Part shown: piece after piece, positions 25,362 through 32,853 of the stretch | How the letters are laid out: each line of letters starts with the position of its first letter | Numbering within the stretch: position 1 is the first letter of the stretch | Source: Pseudomonadota bacterium | GTDB lineage: Bacteria > Bdellovibrionota_B > Oligoflexia > Oligoflexales > CAIYRB01 | Assembly: GCA_026390435.1 (NCBI GenBank) | Contig: JAPLFY010000099.1 | Location: 1-35,644 of the forward strand | Direction: 5' to 3' | Length of the DNA: 35,644 nt | Notes under the pieces: model-generated | Told to the model about the DNA's origin: nothing | The model's database searches: none | Seen by the model: the letters and a program-made list of their open reading frames with translations, nothing else | Made by a program: the position numbers and the translations under genes

Positions 25362-27431
25362 CTAACAGCTGATCTGGCCAGCCCCAACCATCAACAGCGT
25401 CAACACCGCTTTTGCCTTTTGTGGATCATTGGTCGGTATGATGCCCCGCTCTACCCAACCATGGCGCTGCACCAGAGGGTAGCGCTCTGACAAGCTTGTC
25501 ACAAAACTGCCAAAATCTGCGAAGCCTAAATCTAACACCTGTTGCAGCGACCAATGCCGCCAGACAGCTTCTGACCTGCTATAAATTTTCTGATCTAAAG
25601 CCAGTGCAATACGTCCCATCGTATACCTAGGATTGATCTCAACCAAAGGTTGCAGACGAATGCCAGAATCGGACTCATAGAGGAAAGCGTCAATACCGGC
25701 CGGGCCGAGGTATCCGGCAGATGCCAAGGCATCCCCAACCCTGCTAGCCACGTCTTTCAGCTTCGCGGATACGCCAATTTCGTGGTACGCGCGCACTTCC
25801 TCTGGCGCTAGCCCCGCGTGTTTAAATCCCAATACGTGGCCAATGTATTGGCCTCGCTGATCGGTCAAAAAACGCGTCACACCGAGCACGGTAGAGCCTT
25901 GCGCTGTGACCTCTATCTGGACACTATAATCTGCAATGCGCTTGCACCATGGTTCGACTACAACCGCCCCCTGCTGCCGCAGGATGCGTTCCAGCCAACG
26001 CTTTTGATTGTCCGTAAGCCCAGCCTCAGGCAGCACGCGCAGCATATTCCGACCAGCACAACCTAACGGCGCCTTGATCACGACGGGACCCCGAGCTAGC
26101 CACTGATTGACTGCATCTTGAGACTGCTCAAAATCTCGGCAAACACGCCCCGGAAAGGGATCATCAACAACGCTCGGCGCTAACTCCTTGGCCCACGCCT
26201 TAGAAAATACCTCGGCCGGAGGAGAAAAAAGACTCTGCTGCCAACGCACTCCAAGCGCATTTGCCAATCTCAGCGCGGTCGCACTTTGACCCCACGGTGA
26301 CCACTTTTCAAACAATCTATTATTTAGATCTGCGCGCTCATCCGGAGTGACAAACTGCGGGATCCTGTAACCAACGCGTTCAAGCATCAGCAAGAACTCA
26401 GGGCTTGGACGATACTCTGTCAATACGACGTCATCGTCGTTGGCTAAAAACTGCAGCAAGCTCCCAAGGTCATGCGTCCAGGCTTGAAGACCCTTGGGCG
26501 TCGAGTAATTCACACCTTGCGCGATCTCTTCTTCAACAGTTGGGTTGAACCAAAAAAGTCGCGGCGGCCGACCCTTAGAATGGCGGTAAAGTCCTAACTC
26601 GCGCACAAATTCCTCCGACAGTCCCGCCGCGTAGCGGGCCTCGACCTGTAGCCCTGGCCCCTTTGCCCGGGCCGGAGTCAGCGGCAACGGCAACAGCCGC
26701 TTATACGCGTTCCAGTCACTCTCTTTAGCCTCACGCTCGTCACGACCCTCACGCTCGTCACGCCAACGGTTAAACCATAAGACGCCGTGTCCGACATGGC
26801 CGATCTCTTCGCGGTAAACCGTATCCATCAACTGCGCCGTAGGCTGATCACCGATCAGGGTAAAAGCATCGAGATAATGCCGAGCAAAATCTAAATTTGC
26901 CTGCTCAAAGGTCATAGACATCTGAGTTACAAATACTAGCGGTGACAGAGTCGGAGACATGACGTCCCAAAAATAGCCATTGACCGGAACCGCCCCAAAG
27001 TCGACTCCGAGCTCTTTCATACGCACCAGGTAGCGACTTAAATGGGACTGCTCTTCCTGCATGATCCCAGCAAGTCCGCGACGAAATGCGGCAGGTGCTT
27101 CCGGAAAACGCAGCAATGCTAATGCCATCAATTCCAGTGCAAGGAGCTCATGATTGGCAAAGAAGTGCAGCACGACCCCACGCTGATCATCCCGCTCTAA
27201 CTGGTGGATCGTCGGAAACGCAACTCGCGCGGCTGCATGCCCGGTGCCCCAAGCTAGTCCATGTGGCCGTGCTGGTGCACCTGGCACCTTCACTGCCTGA
27301 GCCGCCCGACCTGGCTGAGTATCCGAGATGATATCTGGACGGCTTAGCTTGACCGCTAAATCCGCTGAGTAAAGTATAGACTCAGCCCACTCTCTGAGCT
27401 CCATGACCGTGATATCCCGTGCTATCCGCAA
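25362..27431 (-). CDS. Ferritin-like diiron (DUF455) domain fused to an ATP-grasp ligase domain
   Basis: Residues about 85-220 of this 689-aa protein are a DUF455-type ferritin-like helical bundle with a full diiron ligand set: E95, E127-x-x-H130, E176 and E209-x-x-H212. Residues about 285-440 look like a pre-ATP-grasp domain. From about 445 is an ATP-grasp core with K453 (VVIKAPLGCAGRNM), VVEPWCKR and the metal-binding VEINPRYTMGR (E598, N600). It may activate a carboxylate and join it to an amine or thiol, with an oxidative or hydroxylating step by the diiron half. The substrate is unknown. The start is TTG 27431, three bases after the DCC stop and without a clear ribosome site; ATG 27404 is the alternative. 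Confidence 0.88.
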   Translation of the reverse strand: MRIARDITVMELREWAESILYSADLAVKLSRPDIISDTQPGRAAQAVKVPGAPARPHGLAWGTGHAAARVAFPTIHQLERDDQRGVVLHFFANHELLALELMALALLRFPEAPAAFRRGLAGIMQEEQSHLSRYLVRMKELGVDFGAVPVNGYFWDVMSPTLSPLVFVTQMSMTFEQANLDFARHYLDAFTLIGDQPTAQLMDTVYREEIGHVGHGVLWFNRWRDEREGRDEREAKESDWNAYKRLLPLPLTPARAKGPGLQVEARYAAGLSEEFVRELGLYRHSKGRPPRLFWFNPTVEEEIAQGVNYSTPKGLQAWTHDLGSLLQFLANDDDVVLTEYRPSPEFLLMLERVGYRIPQFVTPDERADLNNRLFEKWSPWGQSATALRLANALGVRWQQSLFSPPAEVFSKAWAKELAPSVVDDPFPGRVCRDFEQSQDAVNQWLARGPVVIKAPLGCAGRNMLRVLPEAGLTDNQKRWLERILRQQGAVVVEPWCKRIADYSVQIEVTAQGSTVLGVTRFLTDQRGQYIGHVLGFKHAGLAPEEVRAYHEIGVSAKLKDVASRVGDALASAGYLGPAGIDAFLYESDSGIRLQPLVEINPRYTMGRIALALDQKIYSRSEAVWRHWSLQQVLDLGFADFGSFVTSLSERYPLVQRHGWVERGIIPTNDPQKAKAVLTLLMVGAGQISC

Positions 27432-27434
27432 TTT

Positions 27435-27839
27435 TTATTTCGGCTTAGCGTCCACGCGGCAACGGCCATTTTCATCGCATTCGGGTTGAAACCCAGAAAA
27501 GCGCGGCCGATACCTGGCAAACACTCGGTACCCTATATCAGCCAATGGCCGGAAAGGCCACACTGCGGTCCACCCCATCACCCAGCCCAGTCCAACGGCC
27601 TTGTACATATCGCGTATGGTGTCCATACCATGGATAATTTCACCGTCAGCCCGGACCGCATGGAGTGACCCAATGCACTGATCCAGAGTCAAACCAAAGC
27701 TCTCCGGTTTGAAATCTGAATCAGCAATATCGACGATGCCCAAATGGCCTCTGCGATCAATCTTCTTTAACAGATTCACCTCCCGCCTACAGACGGGACA
27801 GAGGCTATCGTAAAGGACAGTGACCGCGGGCATAGTCAT
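27435..27839 (-). CDS. DCC-family thiol-disulfide oxidoreductase-like protein (DUF393)
   Basis: The 134-aa protein opens with the family signature YDSLCPVCRREVNLLKK, giving a CPVC pair at C14 and C17, and ends the core with the typical FRPLADIGYRVFARYR. Three further cysteines lie in the protein, two of them in a short C-terminal ECDENGRCR. The family is thioredoxin-like and assumed to act in thiol redox chemistry, but substrates are not defined. Its ATG overlaps the prc stop (ATGA), and the DUF455/ATP-grasp gene follows within a few bases. The three are therefore probably made from one transcript. Confidence 0.9.
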   Translation of the reverse strand: MTMPAVTVLYDSLCPVCRREVNLLKKIDRRGHLGIVDIADSDFKPESFGLTLDQCIGSLHAVRADGEIIHGMDTIRDMYKAVGLGWVMGWTAVWPFRPLADIGYRVFARYRPRFSGFQPECDENGRCRVDAKPK

Positions 27840-30001
27840 TGGGGATGTACCTTAGAGGGTGCTGGTTTTGTGTCCTCAGCAACATTTACTTTATCAAGGC
27901 TAGGTAGAGATACCTTGGCCAGTGGCTTCTTGTTCAAGAGTTGCACGTAGTCGGCGGCGACCCGGAGTGTCTCTTGCAACATGAAGTCATCTACCAATGG
28001 AACTTTTTCTGCATCTTCGTCTTCATCCGGGTTTGGCTTCTTCGCAGCCTTTTTATCACCTTTTTTGTCTTTATCCGCATCGGCTATTTTTTTATCTTTA
28101 GAGCTGCCTTTGGCGCTATCTTTATTCTTCGCTTCGGCGGCAGCCTTAGCTTCTGGAGTTTCCTCTTTCAGACTCACCCGTGAGCGAGCCTCTTCGCTCG
28201 ACTTGTACTCTTTAATCGCAGCGAACACTTTTTCGAAGCCCTTATCTTTTTGCACACGCTCTTTACTAGCTTCACGAATATTTTTCACAACATCAGGTGC
28301 CACTAGACTAAAGGCGCGGAAATCCGATGGATTAATTTTTTCCCATGGCAGTGCGTAGTCGTAATGTTTTTCGCCGATCTCGTACTCATCCATCAGGTCC
28401 GGCAGCACAATGTCAGACTCTACGCCCTTTAACTGGGTACTCGAGCCCGATGGCCTATAGAACTTACTGATAGTCACTTTGATCGCGCCAAGCTTCTCGT
28501 CGATGTCATTAAGATTTTGCACAGTGCCTTTACCGAAAGTATGGGCGTCGCCCACGATCAGACCGCGACCGTAGTCTTGGATCGCACCAGCAAAAATCTC
28601 GCTCGCACTTGCCGACTGACGATTGATCATGACGACCAACGGACCGCTAAACACTTTACCATTTTCATCGCGCTGAACGAACACAGATCCACGCGTATCT
28701 TTGATTTGAACGACTGGACCCTTATCAACGAAGAAGCCGGCAATGTCGATTGATTCATCAAGACTACCACCACCGTTGGAGCGCAAGTCGACCACGATCG
28801 CATCGACATTTGCTTTCTTCAGCTTGTTGATCTCGGCCAACATGTCTACTGATGAGCTCTTGTAGCCCTTCTCGTGATTTTGGCGGCCTTCAAAGTCCAT
28901 GTAAAAGCTGGGCAAATCGATGACACCGATTTTAATATTTTTCTCGGCACCAGCAGCATCTTTCATCGATACGGGGAAGACGGTCGATTTAGCCGCGCGG
29001 TCTTTTAGTTGAATCTGCGCCCGAATAATCGGCACCACGATTTGGCTGGTTTTACCGGCCTCCTCGCGAACCAAGGTAAGGCGCACTTCGGTGGCACGGG
29101 CGCCACGAATGAGCTTCACCACCTCCCGAAGATCCATATCAATAACGTCGACTGGTGGCTCTTCACCCTGTGCTACAGCAATAATCTTATCGTCGACCTT
29201 GACCTTACCTGTGTTTGCGGCTGCTCCACCCGGCACCAAGCTCTGGATGGTGGTGAATCCATCTTCACTACGCAACACAGCGCCGATACCTTCAAGAGAC
29301 AAGCGCGTTGAAATACGGAAGTCTTCTAGGGACTCAGTCGACATATATTCCGAGTGGGGATCTAGCGCTAAAGAAAATGAGTTTAGGAAGATATTGAAGG
29401 TGTCATCCATCGACATTTCGTTTTGGCGCTTCTCTGCCAAAGCGTAGCGTTTGTTCAGTTTCTCTTTAGCTTTCTCAACATCTTTGAGGGTGCCTTTGAG
29501 CTGCAACAACTGAAACTTCACCCGCTCACGCCAACGGCCTGAGATCTCCTCCGCAGTGGTGGCGTACTCGAGTTTTTTACGGTCTATCATCATGTATTCA
29601 TCGACTTTAAAGTCGTGCTTCGCGCTGATCCACTCTTTGATGACTTTTTGACGCTCAGCAAAGCGTTTGCCGTACACCTTGGCGATATCTTCAGCCGCGC
29701 GACAATCTGAATCCATGATCATATCGTCTAACTTCGTCGCGTACTTGTCCTCGAACTGCTTCACATCGGACTTGAGGAAGTAGACTTTGCCCGGATCCCA
29801 CGCTTTGACGTAATTATCCAGGGTGCGTCGGCTTAGTTCATCGTCAAACTCGTGATAGGAATAATGCATCTTGAAGTAGACACCGACGAGCTGACGCACT
29901 TGCTGGCAATTAAGTGCAAAACTATCTGCAGCGAATCCGGTTAAGGCAAGCGCAACACCCACGCACCACAGCCCGACAATCTGTCTTCTGTAATAGGCCA
30001 T
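27836..30001 (-). CDS. prc: Tail-specific (C-terminal processing) S41 protease
   Basis: I place the start at ATG 30001, with GGGAG eight bases upstream, followed by a clear signal peptide (VGVALALTGFAADSFA). This gives 721 aa and drops a 13-residue upstream extension. The layout is that of Prc/Tsp: an N-terminal helical domain, a PDZ domain (LEGIGAVLRSEDGFTTIQSL, PGGAAANTGKVKVDDKIIAV), and the S41 core with DLRSNGGGSLDE, nucleophile NRQSASASE and Lys in FGKGTVQ. A C-terminal extension contains a very Lys/Asp/Ala-rich segment (KGSSKDKKIADADKDKKGDK). Prc trims or degrades periplasmic proteins. It heads the apparent operon with the DCC and DUF455/ATP-grasp genes, an unusual pairing. Confidence 0.93.
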   Translation of the reverse strand: MAYYRRQIVGLWCVGVALALTGFAADSFALNCQQVRQLVGVYFKMHYSYHEFDDELSRRTLDNYVKAWDPGKVYFLKSDVKQFEDKYATKLDDMIMDSDCRAAEDIAKVYGKRFAERQKVIKEWISAKHDFKVDEYMMIDRKKLEYATTAEEISGRWRERVKFQLLQLKGTLKDVEKAKEKLNKRYALAEKRQNEMSMDDTFNIFLNSFSLALDPHSEYMSTESLEDFRISTRLSLEGIGAVLRSEDGFTTIQSLVPGGAAANTGKVKVDDKIIAVAQGEEPPVDVIDMDLREVVKLIRGARATEVRLTLVREEAGKTSQIVVPIIRAQIQLKDRAAKSTVFPVSMKDAAGAEKNIKIGVIDLPSFYMDFEGRQNHEKGYKSSSVDMLAEINKLKKANVDAIVVDLRSNGGGSLDESIDIAGFFVDKGPVVQIKDTRGSVFVQRDENGKVFSGPLVVMINRQSASASEIFAGAIQDYGRGLIVGDAHTFGKGTVQNLNDIDEKLGAIKVTISKFYRPSGSSTQLKGVESDIVLPDLMDEYEIGEKHYDYALPWEKINPSDFRAFSLVAPDVVKNIREASKERVQKDKGFEKVFAAIKEYKSSEEARSRVSLKEETPEAKAAAEAKNKDSAKGSSKDKKIADADKDKKGDKKAAKKPNPDEDEDAEKVPLVDDFMLQETLRVAADYVQLLNKKPLAKVSLPSLDKVNVAEDTKPAPSKVHPQ

Positions 30002-30262
30002 TACCCATCTCCCAAAGAAATAAATCACCAGCTTGCTCAACGACGTATCACCGACTCCTCGACACCCCGCGCCGCTAACTTGAGCCGGCTATTGCATAAT
30101 TATTTCATAATCTTGACACTTTAACGAGTCACATCGAGGACCTAGAGCAGCAAAGAAGTCGCAGTCGCCGCTGCAGACTTATTCCACTGGGATGCCAATC
30201 CCGTGGGGCAAGCTAACATCTGGTCCGTAAGTGCCGAATAAGAACGGAGGGGGGACGATGCC

Positions 30263-32197
30263 GTGACCGCTAAGGTAAAAAAACAGCGCACCTATTGGCT
30301 AGCAGCACAGATTACTTCGGTGCAGCAAGACCGCGCCACCCTATTATTAGAGAGGGGCTACGAGGTTAGTTTTTATAACTCACTGAGTGACCTGACCTCA
30401 TTCCTAAATAGACGCCGCGCCGGCATCATCATCGTCAGTGACGACTTTGGGGATCAGGAAACGGAGACTATCGTAAAATCTCTGATGGCCATGCCTGAGG
30501 TCGAAGGGGCCCGGATGGTTATGGTCAGATATGGGCGCAGTGCAGCTCTGAATGTGTTGGCAGGCTGCGCCAATTTCCGGGACTTGATACCCGCCGAGCT
30601 CGACGCCAAACAATGGATCAACCGCTTCATCTACGCGACAGGCGGCTCTCCCGCGCCCTACGTCCAGCCAGCAGGTCAGGTGACCCTCAACAACATCAGT
30701 GCCATGCATCTGCCGGCGCGAATCTCCAGACTCAGCAGCAGCACCATCAGTGTCGAATGCCGCGCCAGGCCGGCGGTTGGCACCACTTTGAGTCTGCATG
30801 GCCCACTGGCGGATGCCGCAGGTGTCAACAGCATCAGCCTGACTGTGTTGGAAACACAACGTCGTAACCTCCTTTACCGCTTCTCGGACGGCATCGTTGC
30901 CACCTGGCAAGTGCCCTCTGCCGCAAGGCCGAAAGTCCTGGAAATCCTGACGCAACTCCATAGCCAGGACACGGGACCGCGCTGCCGGGTTTTATTAGCC
31001 GCTCAGACCGCCACCGTGCGAAATAAAGCCATGGCCCTGTTCACGGGATCACGCTTTGAGTTATCGACTGCGATGCGCAAACAAGGGATCGTCGACTCAG
31101 CCAGCTTTTTTACCCCGGACCTACTGATCATCGAGAGCGACCTCTGCATCGAAGAAGACGGTAAGCGCTTTCATCAACTTATGGATTGCCTAAGCCTCGA
31201 GGCTACCGTCCTGATCATTGGACCGATGGCCGATTTTGCAGCGCTCAGCGCCGCCTGGCCCATGCGGCACATCATGATCGCGGCCGACGTTCCTCCAGAT
31301 CTTCCGGCGCTCATGGAGGAACGCTACCTGGTGGCGTCGGAGATCCCAATATTACCTGGGGCGGACCGCACCGCTAATCTGACGAAAAAGCATCCATTCT
31401 CGCGCGGTGAGGTTAGTTTTCCCGTACGACTGCACCGGATTCATTCCCAAGCCGTGCAGATTGCCATGCCTTACGTCATCGGCAACTTTGCCCTTGCCCG
31501 CTTAGAAACACCGCTGCTCAATAAAACAATAGGCCGTAGTCCATTTATCAAGGTCACCGCCACTTATGAAGACACGCACCCTGGCGCGGAGCCGTTCACA
31601 CATTTGGCGGAAGGTTATTTTACTGATCTAAGTATAAATGAGCAGCGGACCTTAGCCGGCGCCTTGGTGCAACTGGTGACGGCAAGCCTGAATCGCTTTG
31701 ATCAAAAAAGTGGACTTTCCGGCGCATCCCGTACGCCTGAATTAGGTAGCGTCCGGTTAGTAGCGGCCTTGCCAAATGCACAGGCCCAGCAAGCAAGTAA
31801 TGCTCCAACAACCATCGGCAACCTGGCAACCGCTGCGGCTACAGATCAAAGAGTCTTAGCGCAAGCTGTTGCCGAACATCAGCAAGCCTTACGCGAAGCT
31901 CCCCAGTCCGAGGTAGCGTCAGCCCGCGAGGCGGAGCCCGACGCAGCGCCGGTAACAGTCGAAGCTGAGGCTGTCGTAGAGGCACCAGAAAGACGCGTCG
32001 TTGCTCCCGCGAAGCCGCGAATGCAGGCAGCTCCTATCGACTTTAGTGCCGCGCTCAAGGGAGCTGTGGTCGCCGTGCTGACTGGTATTCTGCTTTTCAC
32101 CCTGATTCGCCTTGCGGCTAACCATGTCGACAAGTCAGGCTCAAACTACTCAAATCAATTAGAGAAGTTCTCGCAGCCCAAGGAAAGTGAGCCCTGA
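30263..32197 (+). CDS. Tail-anchored protein with two degenerate receiver-like domains
   Basis: GTG 30263 has a very strong GGAGGGGGG eight bases upstream; the ATG at 30258 meets a stop after two codons. The 644-aa protein starts with a receiver-like alpha/beta domain (ERGYEVSFYNSLSDLTSFL, AGIIIVSDDFGD), then a possible PilZ-like beta domain (ARISRLSSSTISVECRARPA). A second receiver-like domain follows (RCRVLLAAQTATVRNKAMAL, PDLLIIESDL), then an alpha/beta region. An Ala/Glu/Pro-rich linker and one transmembrane helix (about 600-619) end the protein. The receiver halves lack a convincing full set of acidic pocket, Asp and Lys, so they may be non-phosphorylated. It is possibly an envelope-anchored signalling or scaffolding protein. 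It is divergent from prc and convergent with fur. Confidence 0.78.
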   Translation: MTAKVKKQRTYWLAAQITSVQQDRATLLLERGYEVSFYNSLSDLTSFLNRRRAGIIIVSDDFGDQETETIVKSLMAMPEVEGARMVMVRYGRSAALNVLAGCANFRDLIPAELDAKQWINRFIYATGGSPAPYVQPAGQVTLNNISAMHLPARISRLSSSTISVECRARPAVGTTLSLHGPLADAAGVNSISLTVLETQRRNLLYRFSDGIVATWQVPSAARPKVLEILTQLHSQDTGPRCRVLLAAQTATVRNKAMALFTGSRFELSTAMRKQGIVDSASFFTPDLLIIESDLCIEEDGKRFHQLMDCLSLEATVLIIGPMADFAALSAAWPMRHIMIAADVPPDLPALMEERYLVASEIPILPGADRTANLTKKHPFSRGEVSFPVRLHRIHSQAVQIAMPYVIGNFALARLETPLLNKTIGRSPFIKVTATYEDTHPGAEPFTHLAEGYFTDLSINEQRTLAGALVQLVTASLNRFDQKSGLSGASRTPELGSVRLVAALPNAQAQQASNAPTTIGNLATAAATDQRVLAQAVAEHQQALREAPQSEVASAREAEPDAAPVTVEAEAVVEAPERRVVAPAKPRMQAAPIDFSAALKGAVVAVLTGILLFTLIRLAANHVDKSGSNYSNQLEKFSQPKESEP

Positions 32198-32200
32198 GCC

Positions 32201-32223
32201 TTAATTGCGCCGGTCGCAATTAA
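32201..32223. terminator. Perfect 9-bp palindrome shared by convergent gene ends
   Basis: TTAATTGCG (32201-32209), loop CCGGT, and CGCAATTAA (32215-32223) form a perfect stem. It covers the last codons and the stop of fur and begins 4 bp after the stop of the convergent gene. On the plus strand CTTTCT follows. Such placement fits a bidirectional terminator, though T-tracts are short. Confidence 0.5.
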
Positions 32224-32680
32224 CTTTCTGGCAGTGACCAAACAGATCTAGTCGGTGACTAGTTAATTTAAACTGATGTTTGGCGGCCACCTTCTCCTGC
32301 AATCTTTCGATCTCGTCGTTGGCGAATTCAATGACGGCACCGCAGTCTAGGCAGATCAAATGGTCATGATGACCACCTGGCTCAACAATCTCGTAAACGA
32401 AGCGCCCTTCACTGAACTGCTTTTGCTCGACTAAACCAGCGTCGGACAATAGGTTCAAAGTCCGGTAAACCGTCGCCAATCCGACATCGAGTCCAGCCGC
32501 ACGAGCGGCAATATGTAGCTCCTCGGCAGAGACGTGCGTCGCCAACTTGATGAACAAATCGATCAGGGCTTGCCGCTGTTTAGTCTGCTTTAAATTCTTA
32601 CGCGCTAGATGCTTGCTCAGCTCCTCAGTAAACCAGCTATGGCTGTCAGTCTTGGACGAGGCTGTTTTAGTCGTTTTCAT
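32201..32680 (-). CDS. fur: Fur-family metal-responsive regulator
   Basis: The 159-aa protein has the Fur winged helix (LKQTKQRQALIDLFIK, HVSAEEL, recognition helix VGLATVYRTLNLLSDAGLV) and the dimerisation/metal domain (GGHHDHLICLDCGAVIEF, GHCQKVNC). The HHDH cluster and both Cys pairs are present, as in iron-sensing Fur. Zur or PerR cannot be fully excluded from sequence alone. The N-terminus is about 15-20 residues longer than E. coli Fur and Lys/Thr/Ser-rich. The ribosome site is weak (GGA about 6 bases upstream). Upstream, at 32748-32838, lies a cluster of GC-rich hairpins. The gene ends inside the convergent palindrome at 32201-32223. Confidence 0.92.
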   Translation of the reverse strand: MKTTKTASSKTDSHSWFTEELSKHLARKNLKQTKQRQALIDLFIKLATHVSAEELHIAARAAGLDVGLATVYRTLNLLSDAGLVEQKQFSEGRFVYEIVEPGGHHDHLICLDCGAVIEFANDEIERLQEKVAAKHQFKLTSHRLDLFGHCQKVNCDRRN

Positions 32681-32747
32681 AGCAATTCCAATTCTTGAGA
32701 GAAGCTAAGCGAATTCAGCACGGTTTAGCTACCGAGGTCAAGACGAT

Positions 32748-32838
32748 TCCCGGCGGCCGCTCTCGCCGCAGTGTGCTTTGAGATGGGCCGCCGGGATAGC
32801 GCCTGCAGGTTGCAGGGACCCGGGAAGTGACTCCCGGG
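32748..32838. repeat. Cluster of three GC-rich hairpins
   Basis: Three perfect inverted repeats stand in a row between fur and the 3' end of the next gene. The first has 11-bp arms TCCCGGCGGCC (32748-32758) and GGCCGCCGGGA (32786-32796) around a 27-nt loop that itself holds a TCTC/GAGA stem. The second is CCTGCA-GGT-TGCAGG (32802-32816). The third is CCCGGGA-AGTGAC-TCCCGGG (32819-32838). GC content is clearly above the surroundings. None has a T-tract. They could be a structured 3' UTR/attenuator, a small RNA or a REP-type element. Confidence 0.55.
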
Positions 32839-32853
32839 GTGATCTAGAGACGA

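Noticed and set aside
30404-30961. 185-codon minus-strand frame opposite the pseudo-receiver gene
   Set aside because: It has no ribosome site or family features. The plus-strand frame has a strong Shine-Dalgarno and coherent domains.
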